Below the pieces are notes generated by a model that was not told where the DNA came from, did not search any database, and saw only the letters and a program-made list of their open reading frames with translations. This document shows positions 29,201 to 38,635 of a stretch of DNA of 64,000 bases, one piece after another; position 1 is the stretch's first letter; the number at the start of each line of letters is the position of its first letter. The DNA lies in the NCBI GenBank assembly GCA_021204045.1, contig JAJQAA010000065.1, forward strand, positions 1 to 64,000, written 5' to 3'. The translations under genes and the position numbers were made by a program. This DNA comes from Clostridiales bacterium. GTDB lineage: Bacteria; Bacillota; Clostridia; Lachnospirales; Lachnospiraceae.

Positions 29201-30418
29201 TTATCTTCCTCCCACCAGTGTCCGCACGACATTCCCGGACGGATCCAGCAGCACCAGATCGGCGTCCTTGCCCACCTCGATCGAGCCAATATGGTCGAAA
29301 AGCCCCAGAAGCCTGGCCGGGTTTTCCGTCAGTATCGGAATGATCTCTTCCATCGGACGACCGGTGAACGTCAGAAGATTGCGGAAACCCTGTCCGGCCG
29401 TCAGCGTGCTGCCCGCGCGGCTTCCGCCGTCAGCCAGGCGCGCATCGCCGTCCTTTACGACCACATCATTCACACCAAGCTTGTAATTGCCATCCGGCAG
29501 CCCCGCGGCCATGATCGAATCCGTAACCGCCACCACGCGATCCAATCCCTTCGTCTTGATAATCAGACGCACCGTGCCCGGATGCAGATGACGCCCATCG
29601 CAGATCATCTCGCAGTAAACCTCGTCATCCTCCAGCACCGCGCCCCAGATCGCCGGCTCATGCTGATGCAGCAGCCGCATCGCGTTGCTGGTGTGCGTCG
29701 CGGCGGCCGCGCCCGCCGCAATCGCGCGGCACGCCGTCTCATAATCCGCGCCGGAATGGCCGATCGCCACCGTGATGCCCAGCTTTCGGATCTCCGGGAT
29801 GAAATCGATCACGCCCGGAATCTCCGGTGATACCGTAATATAGCGGATATCTCCTCCCGCCGCCTCCTGATATTCTTTCAGCAATGCCAGATCCGGCTTC
29901 CGCAGCAGATATTCTGGCATCGCTCCCTTGTACTCCGGGCTCAGAAACGGCCCTTCCAGATGAATCCCGATCAGCTTCGCGCCGCGATGCTCCAGCTTTT
30001 TCCAGCGCTCATACTCCCCGATGCACCAGAGCGTCTGTTCACGCGTGTCCGTCAAAATAGACGCCTGCCAGCCTACAGCGCCCTGACTGGCCTGAAAACG
30101 GGAAAGCTTCTCGTAATCTTCCGCTGTCGCCGCATTGACGTCAACCCCGGCGCAGCCGTGGGTGTGAATGTCCAAAAATCCCGGCGATACGATCAGACCC
30201 GTCGCATCGATCACCTGCGCACCGGATACTTCCATCCCGTTGATATGCTCTCCATGCTGTCCGGGATGTCCGGTCAAACCGCCCGTTTTCGGGTGCTCCG
30301 CCGCGGCTGCCTCTTCAAACTGTTTGATCGCGGCAATGCGCCCCTCTGCAATCTCCAGATCCGCTCTGACCAGAGCATGCCGGTAATAGACCTTTCCATT
30401 TTTGATAATTGTTTTCAT
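29201..30418 (-). CDS. nagA: N-acetylglucosamine-6-phosphate deacetylase
   Basis: SPGFLDIHTHGCAGVDVN, GIHLEGPFLSPEYKGAMP, ATHTSNAM, VTDSIMAAG. Confidence 0.92.
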   Translation of the reverse strand: MKTIIKNGKVYYRHALVRADLEIAEGRIAAIKQFEEAAAAEHPKTGGLTGHPGQHGEHINGMEVSGAQVIDATGLIVSPGFLDIHTHGCAGVDVNAATAEDYEKLSRFQASQGAVGWQASILTDTREQTLWCIGEYERWKKLEHRGAKLIGIHLEGPFLSPEYKGAMPEYLLRKPDLALLKEYQEAAGGDIRYITVSPEIPGVIDFIPEIRKLGITVAIGHSGADYETACRAIAAGAAAATHTSNAMRLLHQHEPAIWGAVLEDDEVYCEMICDGRHLHPGTVRLIIKTKGLDRVVAVTDSIMAAGLPDGNYKLGVNDVVVKDGDARLADGGSRAGSTLTAGQGFRNLLTFTGRPMEEIIPILTENPARLLGLFDHIGSIEVGKDADLVLLDPSGNVVRTLVGGR

Positions 30419-30453
30419 TCCATGATTCTCCTTATCGACCTTGACGACCGTTA

Positions 30454-30981
30454 TCAACGATATTCCTCGCACCACACTGCGCTGCCCGCCGCCAGCGACG
30501 CCTTCACATCCAGCACGCGCTGGTTTTCCGATCCGCGGAATTTCAGCATCAGATTGCGCTTCTCCGCCATGAATTCGCCGTCCACCAGCACGTCGAACAT
30601 CGGCACCAGCTCGCGCGACGTTTCCGACTCCGCCATCATCCGCTCCACGATATCCCGGTCAAACAGATAACCGGAAAAGCACCAGATTGTTTTTTTCGGA
30701 AAGCGCTCGCGCACGCGGCGGATAAAGGGAAGCAGCGCCTCCTGGTTCTGCGGCTCCATCGGCTCTCCGCCCAGCAACGTCAGGCCGGAAATGTACGCGG
30801 GCTCCAGCATCTTCAGGAGTTCCTCCTGTGTCTGCTCCGTAAACGGTTTCCCGTAATCAAAATCCCAGGCTTCGGCGTTAAAACAGTCCTTGCAATGATG
30901 CGTACAGCCGCTGACGAACAGCGACACGCGCACGCCGGGTCCGTTGGCTACGTCAAACTGCTTAATCTCCGCGTAATTCAT
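30454..30981 (-). CDS. nrdG: anaerobic ribonucleotide reductase activating protein
   Basis: GPGVRVSLFVSGCTHHCKDCFN radical SAM CxxxCxxC motif; TLLGGEP. Confidence 0.92.
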   Translation of the reverse strand: MNYAEIKQFDVANGPGVRVSLFVSGCTHHCKDCFNAEAWDFDYGKPFTEQTQEELLKMLEPAYISGLTLLGGEPMEPQNQEALLPFIRRVRERFPKKTIWCFSGYLFDRDIVERMMAESETSRELVPMFDVLVDGEFMAEKRNLMLKFRGSENQRVLDVKASLAAGSAVWCEEYR

Positions 30982-31133
30982 AGCTTCCTTCCTTTTTTCA
31001 TAGATATACTACTGTAACAATAAATTTTTTTCGCTCCCTGTACAATTCTCTTTTTCTGCGTTATACTGATCTTGCGGCGGCCGCCAAAGACAGCGCACGC
31101 CCTCATTCATCAGAATAAATAAGGAGAAATACC

Positions 31134-31538
31134 ATGCTAAAGCAACTATCCGTATTTACCGAAAATTCTAAAGGCACCTTCCAGAGCATTACCGGCCTTC
31201 TTGAGGACGCCGGGATCAATATCTGGGGTTCCACAACTAACGGCAGCGCCGAGTTCGGCATTATCCGACTGATCGTGTCCGACCCGGAAGCGGCCCGGCA
31301 GCTTCTGGAGCAGTCCGGCTTTCTCTGCCGTTCCAACAGCATCCTCGGCGTCGAGCTTTTTGACGAGGTCGGCAGCCTCAATCATCTGCTGGTTTCTCTC
31401 GCCGAGAGCAACGTCAACGTTGACTATACCTACCTTTCCTTCAACCGTACCAGCGGTATGCCGGTCATGGTCATTCACACGGACAGCATCTGGGAAGTGG
31501 AGGAATGCCTCAAGGCCAAGGGATATTCCCTGATCTGA
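31134..31538 (+). CDS. ACT domain protein (tandem ACT)
   Basis: LSVFTENSKGTFQSITGLLEDAGINIWG...LIVSDPEAARQLLEQSGF. Confidence 0.85.
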   Translation: MLKQLSVFTENSKGTFQSITGLLEDAGINIWGSTTNGSAEFGIIRLIVSDPEAARQLLEQSGFLCRSNSILGVELFDEVGSLNHLLVSLAESNVNVDYTYLSFNRTSGMPVMVIHTDSIWEVEECLKAKGYSLI

Positions 31539-31624
31539 TGTGACGTTTTCAGCGACTATCCCAATTCCACCGGACGTTATGATTACCACTGCTCTGACCG
31601 GCAGACCCCAGGAGACGACTATTT

Positions 31625-32440
31625 ATGATCGGATTTTTTCTCGACTGCAGACGCATATGGGAACGTTTCTCCCGGGATGAAATCACCGTCTACGCGGCGC
31701 ACGCTTCTTTTTTTATCGTGATCGCCGCGGTTCCCTTCATGATGATCCTGCTGACGCTGATCCAGTTTATCCCGCAGGTAGGCAAATCGGATCTGCTCGA
31801 GCTACTGGTACGCCTGATGCCCGATATGCTGGACTCCCTCATTGTCAGCATCATCGATGATCTCTACGTCAAATCGCCCGCTACGATCATATCCATCACC
31901 GCCCTGCTGGCCCTCTGGTCAGCTTCCCGCGGCATGATGGGCATCGAGCGCGGCTTAAACCGCGTCTATGGCACGGACAATCACCGCGGCTATATCCTGC
32001 GGCGCCTGATCTGCACCGGCTATACCTTTGTCTTCATGATCGCCTGTCTGATCTCGCTGATCCTGATTGTGCTCGGCTCCGGCATTCAGAATATCATTCT
32101 TTCGGTACTGCCTGTACTGGGAAATCTCGTTCAGAGTATCATCAGTTTCCGCGCCCTGTTGTCCATGGCGCTGCTGCTGCTCTGCTTTATCGGCCTGTAT
32201 TCCGTCCTTCCCTCACGCAGACAGGATCCCTGGCAGCAGGTGCCCGGAGCCTTATTTTCCACGGCCGGCTGGATGATATTTTCCTATCTGTTTTCCGTCT
32301 ATTTTACCCATTTCAGCAATTTTTCCTATATGTACGGCAGCCTGACCGCCATCTTTCTGCTGATGCTCTGGCTCTACTTCTGCATCTGCATCCTATTCCT
32401 GGGTGCTGAAATCAATGTCTTTCTCGAACGGCAGCTTTAA
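31625..32440 (+). CDS. YihY/BrkB family membrane protein
   Basis: FLDCRRIWERFSRDEITVYAAHASFFIVIAAVPFMMILL...LWLYFCICILFLGAEINV. Confidence 0.88.
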   Translation: MIGFFLDCRRIWERFSRDEITVYAAHASFFIVIAAVPFMMILLTLIQFIPQVGKSDLLELLVRLMPDMLDSLIVSIIDDLYVKSPATIISITALLALWSASRGMMGIERGLNRVYGTDNHRGYILRRLICTGYTFVFMIACLISLILIVLGSGIQNIILSVLPVLGNLVQSIISFRALLSMALLLLCFIGLYSVLPSRRQDPWQQVPGALFSTAGWMIFSYLFSVYFTHFSNFSYMYGSLTAIFLLMLWLYFCICILFLGAEINVFLERQL

Positions 32441-32905
32441 CCGTCTCCCGTCCAGCACAGCTTCCAGAAGGCCATCATGGCCGTCGTAGACGAGCTTTAA
32501 CGAGAAAAATTCTCTCGTCACATTCAGCAGATGCAGGAAAATTTTGTCTCCCTCCCAGATATTCAATTCCGTCACGCGGTCCTTATCCACCCATTCCAGA
32601 TCGCCCTCATCGCAGGCAATCGGCGTCCCCTCAAAACCGTCCGCCGTATACAGCATCATGTACTCGGTCACACCGCCGCCGGAAATAAAGGTGACAATGC
32701 CGCGGAACTGCCACGAAGTCAGCGTATAGCCGGTCTCCTCCTTCACCTCGCGCAGCAGGCATTCTTCCGGGCTCTCGTCCTGCTCAAAGTGGCCGCCAAC
32801 GCCGATCCACTTGTCCTTGTTAACATCATTTTTCTTTGTCACCCGGTGCAGCATCAAATATTTCCCGTCCCGCTCCAGGTGGCAAAGCGTACTCATACCT
32901 GTCAT
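32393..32905 (-). CDS. NUDIX hydrolase
   Basis: Nudix box GHFEQDESPEECLLREVKEETGYTL. Confidence 0.9.
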   Translation of the reverse strand: MTGMSTLCHLERDGKYLMLHRVTKKNDVNKDKWIGVGGHFEQDESPEECLLREVKEETGYTLTSWQFRGIVTFISGGGVTEYMMLYTADGFEGTPIACDEGDLEWVDKDRVTELNIWEGDKIFLHLLNVTREFFSLKLVYDGHDGLLEAVLDGRRLKLPFEKDIDFSTQE

Positions 32906-32908
32906 CGT

Positions 32909-33700
32909 CTATTTCCCCTTCTTGTCTTTGATCAGGGTCTTAATCTTCTTGTACAGCTCTCCCGCTTTCTCGCTGCCATACTTCTTGACCAGCGCGTTGT
33001 TGACACCCTGTTTTGTTTTATATTTGTTAATAAAACGATAAATTGTCTGCTGCTGTTCTTCCTCTGAAATCAATTCGCTGATGCGCTCCTGGAGCCCCGT
33101 GTCCCCCTCAGCCTCAACCGCGGCCGCGGCCTCGTCGCGCGGTTGATCCGCCGGTTTCCCGGGATTTTCCTGGCACGGTGGGATCTCTGCCTTCGCAGAA
33201 TTATCCTGACACGGCGGATTCTCTGTCTTCATGGAGTTTTCCTGGCACGACTGGTTCTCCGATTTCGGGGGATTGGCCGGTTCCGCCGCTTTCCCCTGCT
33301 TCGGCTGGTTTTTCGGTTTCGGCTGATCATTCGGTTTTGGCTGCCTTAGTTTCTCCGCAATCGCCCCGATACGCCCGATTTTATGGTTTTCCCAGAAATC
33401 GACGATAAAATCAAATCCCGTATCCTTGCTGACAATGTAAAACACATCCGTTTCTTCCTTTGCCATCAGATATCCCAGATAGGTAGCAAGCTGAAAATCC
33501 AGAGCGTTCTTTTTCCCTGTATGGATTTTGCGGTACTCGACCTGTGCCTGGCACTCCCAGAGCTTCTGGTGCAGCCCAAAACTCATTTTGTCCGCGTTTT
33601 CACTATAAAAAATAATAACACGATCTTCTTCCTGCAGGGCTTCCAGGCCGGCCAGGCCGCTTTCCCCTGTGTTCTCATAGTCTATCAGATAATTTGTCAT
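32909..33700 (-). CDS. PIN-like domain protein with a Pro/Lys/Gln-rich linker and a C-terminal helical domain
   Basis: TNYLIDYENTG...RVIIFYSENADKMS...DVFYIVSKDTGFDFIVDFW; low-complexity QPKPKNQPKQ...PPCQENP linker. Confidence 0.65.
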   Translation of the reverse strand: MTNYLIDYENTGESGLAGLEALQEEDRVIIFYSENADKMSFGLHQKLWECQAQVEYRKIHTGKKNALDFQLATYLGYLMAKEETDVFYIVSKDTGFDFIVDFWENHKIGRIGAIAEKLRQPKPNDQPKPKNQPKQGKAAEPANPPKSENQSCQENSMKTENPPCQDNSAKAEIPPCQENPGKPADQPRDEAAAAVEAEGDTGLQERISELISEEEQQQTIYRFINKYKTKQGVNNALVKKYGSEKAGELYKKIKTLIKDKKGK

Positions 33701-33739
33701 ACTGTAAAAGATATCCTTTCTTCGAATTTCCCGTACTAT

Positions 33740-33807
33740 CAGCTTTTCCGCAACGCCAGCTTTTCCGCAACGTCAACTTTCCCGCAACGTCAACTTTCCC
33801 GCAACGT
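33740..33807. repeat. 17-bp tandem repeat, 4 copies
   Basis: CAGCTTTTCCGCAACGC / CAGCTTTTCCGCAACGT / CAACTTTCCCGCAACGT / CAACTTTCCCGCAACGT. Confidence 0.95.
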
Positions 33808-35525
33808 CAGCCGGTTTCCGGAAAGCTGTCGCGCAGGCACAGCGCGCCGAATCCCAGCTGCGGATTCGGCCAGTCGGTATAGCCGGGCAGCTGCCGCGCC
33901 CCGCGGCGCAGGCACGCCTTTATTTTCTCACCGTAAAGATACGGGTCGTTCCCCTCGACGATTCCCCACTGCATCATAAGCGCCGCGCTTCCGGCTACAA
34001 CCGGCGTTGCAAACGAGGTGCCGGTCACCACGCTGTATCCGCCTCCCACCGCGGGTGCCGTCAGTCCCACGCCGGGCGCGGCGATATCCGGCTTGATCTG
34101 ATCGGTCAGGCGCGTGAAACCACGGCCGGAAAAGGCAGCGTAGGCGTCATGAGCACTGTCATAAGCGCCCACCGTGATCACCGCGGGCGCTGCAGAGGGG
34201 ATCGTCAACGTCGTATCCGGCGTCGCAGCCAGAAAACGGGTTGCCGGATTGATCACCGACGCTCCGGGTAGCCAGAAATCATACCGTCCCTCGATGACGC
34301 GCTCCGCGGAAAGCAAAAACGTCCATATCCCGCTCTCCACATAGGTCCCGGCATCGGGGATGAAATCAAAATAAATCTCCTGCGCCTGGCTGTATGGTCC
34401 CGGTTTGCCATAATAAACCAGAATCGCGGTATCACCGAAGCGATAACGCTGCACGCCGAGCCGTTCCGGCAGCAGACCAATCATCTCTCCGGACGGCAGA
34501 CGCAGACGCAGGGCAAAACGGTCGACATAGGATTTCCAGAGCTGGATGGAAATTCCCGTCTCATACGGGGCGATGGAAAGCTCCACAGCGTTCTCCGCTC
34601 CCGGCGATGGGGACAACATCCCGGAGCAGTGTCCCTGCGATGCGCCTTCGTTGCCGCTGCCGACCACGATTGTCGTGCGGCCATAACCGGCGGCGCTGTC
34701 CAGAAACGTCTCCAGAAGGCTGGTGCCGTCGTGCGAACCATAGTTGTTGCCGAAACTGATATTGATCACCAGCGGCATTCCCAGGCGCACTGCCTCCAGC
34801 ACGGCAAAATTGACGGCCCGCATCAGCTCGGTCGTGCGCGGGAAGCCGTCGGCTCTGGCCATGCCCAGGCAGACCACGATCAGACTGCTTTCGTAAGCCA
34901 CGCCGCGCCAGGTCCCGCCGTTTTCCCGGCCATTTCCGGCGGCGATCCCCGCCACCGCGGTGCCGTGGCCGCTTGCATCTGTCTGCGGCAGCCGTTCGCG
35001 CGCCCGGGCGCGGCTGCCTGCCGCAAGCGCTTCGTTGATCTCATCCACCGTGTACACCTGATCCCGCGCCTGATCCCACAAAAGCGCGATCCGCGTCCGG
35101 CCGTCCGCGTCGCGGAAATCCTCATGGAAATAATCGATCCCGGAATCCAGCACAGCCACCAGCACGCCCCGCCCGCTCAGATGCAGTGGATCCTCCTGCA
35201 CAATATTGATACAGGAAGCCGCACGCGCACGCGACGCCGCAAACCAGAGCCGCTTCGGCTTCTCGACAAACAGAATCTGCGGAAGCTCACTGACCGCCTC
35301 CACCAGCGTTTCCGGCACCGTCAATATCGCGTATCCGCCAAGCAGCTCCTCCACAGAAGCACCGAGGCTGCGCGCGGCGTCAAGACTTCCCGCGTAGCGG
35401 ACAATCAGCTCCCACTCCCGCGTCTGCTCATCGTATCCGGTTTCCAGATCCCAGGAGCGTTCCCGCTCTTCCCTGGATGTTTGCAGCGCCAGGTTTAAAA
35501 GATTCTCTAACTTCTGGTCCGGCAT
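33807..35525 (-). CDS. S8 family (subtilisin) peptidase, Csp-like
   Basis: Triad motifs AVLDSGID, DASGHGTAVAGIAAGN, VTGTSFATPVVAG all present; bipartite layout typical of clostridial Csp proteases. Confidence 0.88.
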   Translation of the reverse strand: MPDQKLENLLNLALQTSREERERSWDLETGYDEQTREWELIVRYAGSLDAARSLGASVEELLGGYAILTVPETLVEAVSELPQILFVEKPKRLWFAASRARAASCINIVQEDPLHLSGRGVLVAVLDSGIDYFHEDFRDADGRTRIALLWDQARDQVYTVDEINEALAAGSRARARERLPQTDASGHGTAVAGIAAGNGRENGGTWRGVAYESSLIVVCLGMARADGFPRTTELMRAVNFAVLEAVRLGMPLVINISFGNNYGSHDGTSLLETFLDSAAGYGRTTIVVGSGNEGASQGHCSGMLSPSPGAENAVELSIAPYETGISIQLWKSYVDRFALRLRLPSGEMIGLLPERLGVQRYRFGDTAILVYYGKPGPYSQAQEIYFDFIPDAGTYVESGIWTFLLSAERVIEGRYDFWLPGASVINPATRFLAATPDTTLTIPSAAPAVITVGAYDSAHDAYAAFSGRGFTRLTDQIKPDIAAPGVGLTAPAVGGGYSVVTGTSFATPVVAGSAALMMQWGIVEGNDPYLYGEKIKACLRRGARQLPGYTDWPNPQLGFGALCLRDSFPETG

Positions 35526-37012
35526 AGGCTCCCATATTTTTCCTTCAGATATTCCACATAATAAGAAGGATTGAAATCCTCGCCCGTCATCTCGCGCAGC
35601 AGCTCGCGGCTGGTCTTACGTTTTCCCCAACGGTGAATATGGCTGCGCAGGTATTCCCGGATGGGCGACAGATCACCCGCTTCCAGCAAAGCGTCGATAT
35701 CCAGCTCGCTGCGCATGCCATGCAGCATCTGCGCGCCGAAGGCGCTACCGAGCGCGTAGGAAGGGAAGTAACCGAAGGATCCCTGCGCCCAGTGAATGTC
35801 CTGGAGCACGCCCTCCGCCGCATTTGCCGGGCGCACGCCGAGGTATTCCTCATATTTATCCGCCCAGAGCTGCGGCAGCCGGGACACCTCCAGATTCTCC
35901 TCGATGAGCTGCTTTTCCAGCTCGTAGCGCACCAACACATGCAGGCTGTAGGAAAGCTCATCCGCCTCCGTGCGGATCAGGCCGGGCTCTACACGGTTGA
36001 CGGCGCGCACAAACTCCTCGCGGCTCACGCCGGAAAGCTGCTGTGGGAACAGCTCCTGCAGCTTCGGGTAGACCGGGACCCAGAACGCCGCGCTGCGCCC
36101 GAGGATATTTTCAAAAAAGCGCGACTGGGATTCATGCATGCCCATCGAAGCGCCCTGGCCGAGCAGCGTCTGCGTCAGCTCGTCGTCGATCCCCTGCTCG
36201 TAAATACCGTGCCCGGCCTCGTGGATCACGGAAAACAGCGAACTGTCCACACGGTCGCTGTAATGCGTCGTCAGGCGGACGTCGCGGTTGTGGAGATTTG
36301 TCGTGAACGGATGGGCGCTGACGGCCAGCACACCGCGCTCAAAATCAAAGCCCACATACTCCGCCATATATTCCACCAGTTCCTGCTGTTTTTCCTCCGG
36401 ATAATCGCCGCGCAGAAAGCCATTTTCCGGCTGACAGCCGCTACGTGTGACTTCTTTGAAAAACGGTACCAGCTCGTCGCGCAGCAACCCGAAAAAGCCA
36501 TCGAGCGCTTCCATATCAAAGCCCTTCTCATACTCATCGAGCATCACGTCATAGAGCTTTTGTCCCGGCTTTGCACGGTATCCCGCGAAACGCTTCTGAA
36601 AATCGATGATTTTCTCCAGTGTCGGCGCGAACTGCTCAAAATCCTGCTCCTGCTTCACCTGCGCCCAGACGCGGGTCGATTTCGCCACCAGCTCCTGAAA
36701 CGCCCGGTATTCCTCCGGCGGGATACAGGCGAGCCGCTCGTACTCGTCCGCCGCCTCCCGCACGATCGCCGCCGGAATCTCATCCAGCTTCTCCTTCCGG
36801 CAGGCGTCCAGCAGCTCCTTCATCCCTTCGCCTGTCATCGCCTCCTGGTAAGCAGTGGAAAGCGCTCCCTGAACGCGGGCGGTTAGCTCTCCCGCCTGAC
36901 GCGGAGCCAGCGTCTCATTATCCCACTCAAACAAGGTCAGCGCCGTCTGCGCCGCCATCGCGCGCTCAAGACGCGCGGAAAGCGCTTCGTACGCACTGTC
37001 TGCATTCTGCAT
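35507..37012 (-). CDS. M32 family carboxypeptidase
   Basis: SVIHEAGHGIYEQGI, DVRLTTHY, GMHESQSRFFEN. Confidence 0.9.
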   Translation of the reverse strand: MQNADSAYEALSARLERAMAAQTALTLFEWDNETLAPRQAGELTARVQGALSTAYQEAMTGEGMKELLDACRKEKLDEIPAAIVREAADEYERLACIPPEEYRAFQELVAKSTRVWAQVKQEQDFEQFAPTLEKIIDFQKRFAGYRAKPGQKLYDVMLDEYEKGFDMEALDGFFGLLRDELVPFFKEVTRSGCQPENGFLRGDYPEEKQQELVEYMAEYVGFDFERGVLAVSAHPFTTNLHNRDVRLTTHYSDRVDSSLFSVIHEAGHGIYEQGIDDELTQTLLGQGASMGMHESQSRFFENILGRSAAFWVPVYPKLQELFPQQLSGVSREEFVRAVNRVEPGLIRTEADELSYSLHVLVRYELEKQLIEENLEVSRLPQLWADKYEEYLGVRPANAAEGVLQDIHWAQGSFGYFPSYALGSAFGAQMLHGMRSELDIDALLEAGDLSPIREYLRSHIHRWGKRKTSRELLREMTGEDFNPSYYVEYLKEKYGSLCRTRS

Positions 37013-37105
37013 GGCAAAAGCCTCCTTCTTGCATCATCATATGAAGAGTGTTCCCAGAAAATGAAAAAGACATTCTACCTTTGCAGAATGCCTTCCCGCC
37101 GTACT

Positions 37106-37558
37106 TTAAAAATACTTTTTGCTGCCCCAGAGGTTGGCTTTTTTCAGGTCCAGGTATTCGTTGTAGGCTTTTTCCAGTATTTGTTTTTCATTGGCAAATT
37201 TGAGCAAATGGTAGGCCTCATAAAATTTGTAATACCCGGAATCAACGAAATATTCCTCTCGTTGCGGCTTGCTGTAGTAACTGTCGGCCATCATCAGGTA
37301 CCAGTGAACGTCTTTCTCCACCATATCCCGCGGAATGCTGAACGAATACGAGCTCTTCCCGATATATTTGATGATGGAAGCGTTCACTCCGGACTCTTCC
37401 CTGACTTCGCGCAGCGCCATCTCTTTGTATTCCTCACCGGCTTCTACAGTTCCCTTTGGCAAGACCCAGCCCTCATACTTGTTTTTGTAATTCTTATAGA
37501 GCACCAGGAGCTTGCCGCGAAATATTACCACACCCTCACAGCTTGTTGCTTCAATCAT
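37106..37558 (-). CDS. NUDIX hydrolase
   Basis: WVLPKGTVEAGEEYKEMALREVREESGV. Confidence 0.9.
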   Translation of the reverse strand: MIEATSCEGVVIFRGKLLVLYKNYKNKYEGWVLPKGTVEAGEEYKEMALREVREESGVNASIIKYIGKSSYSFSIPRDMVEKDVHWYLMMADSYYSKPQREEYFVDSGYYKFYEAYHLLKFANEKQILEKAYNEYLDLKKANLWGSKKYF

Positions 37559-37711
37559 TGCAATTCCTCCTGATCGGCAGCGCGTACGCGCTGCTATGGT
37601 GTGTCTCGCAGACTGAACTCAGTATAGCGCTTTTTTTACAAAGATGCAAGATTTATGAGAAAGAATCCCTGCCTGTATGAGAAAGGATTTCCTGCCTGGG
37701 AACCGCGGCAT

Positions 37712-38635
37712 TTATCTTTGCTGCCACTGCGCCGCGTAACGCTTGTCCCGCTCGATCTGCGCCCGCAGCTCCTCGATCGAAGCGAATTTCTGTTCCGGCC
37801 GCTCAAAATTCAGCAGCTGGACTTCGATATTCTTGCCGTAAAGATCTTCCTCAAGATCAAAAATAAAGGTCTCCACACCCGCCCGGCTTTCTTTCCCAAC
37901 CGTCGGCTTACAGCCGATATTTGTGACGCCCCGGTACGTCTTCCCATCCACCAGCACATTCGACACATAGATGCCGAAGCGCGGCAGATGCTTTTCCGGC
38001 GGCGGCTGGATATTGGCTGTCGGGAAACCGAGCGTCGACCCGAGGTGCCTGCCGTGAATCACGGTACCGTGAATTGCGTACGGCTCGCCCAGCAGCTCGT
38101 TTGCCTTTTCAATATTGCCGCGATCCAGCTCTTCGCGCACATAAGTGCTGCTGATATCGCGGTGATCGTCCTGCTGTTTCTCGATAATGACGGCACGGTA
38201 GCCGTATTTTGGCGCAAGCTCCGCCAAAAGCGCGGCGCTGCCCGAACGCTTGTAGCCAAAACCACAGTCCGTACCGGCGACAATCGCCCGCGCCCGCATC
38301 TGTCCGACCAGGATCACGGCGACAAAATCCTCCGCCGACATGTGTGCCACCGATGCGTCAAACGGGTATTCGATCAGATAGTCAATTCCCATCTTTTCCA
38401 TGTTGGCGCGGCGCTCCTGGTTGGTCGTGATCACCGTCTGCGGCCTGCCGGTCACGATACCGGCAGGAGCCATATCGAAGGTGAAAACCGCTGTTTTCAG
38501 CCCTTCCTCCCTGCGCAGCCGCAGCATCTCGCGCAGCAGCTTCTGATGCCCGACATGCCGACCGTCAAATTTGCCGATCGTGACAACGGTCGGCTCCTCT
38601 ATTTCAAACTCTCTTGTCCCTGCGATCGTCCGCAT
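37712..38635 (-). CDS. ribF: bifunctional riboflavin kinase/FAD synthetase
   Basis: VTIGKFDGRHVGHQKLL...HGRHLGSTLGFPTANI...GVTNIGCKPTVG. Confidence 0.93.
   Translation of the reverse strand: MRTIAGTREFEIEEPTVVTIGKFDGRHVGHQKLLREMLRLRREEGLKTAVFTFDMAPAGIVTGRPQTVITTNQERRANMEKMGIDYLIEYPFDASVAHMSAEDFVAVILVGQMRARAIVAGTDCGFGYKRSGSAALLAELAPKYGYRAVIIEKQQDDHRDISSTYVREELDRGNIEKANELLGEPYAIHGTVIHGRHLGSTLGFPTANIQPPPEKHLPRFGIYVSNVLVDGKTYRGVTNIGCKPTVGKESRAGVETFIFDLEEDLYGKNIEVQLLNFERPEQKFASIEELRAQIERDKRYAAQWQQR

Noticed and set aside
33740-33807. CRISPR array
   Set aside because: Copies are directly adjacent 17-mers without spacers; a minisatellite, not CRISPR.
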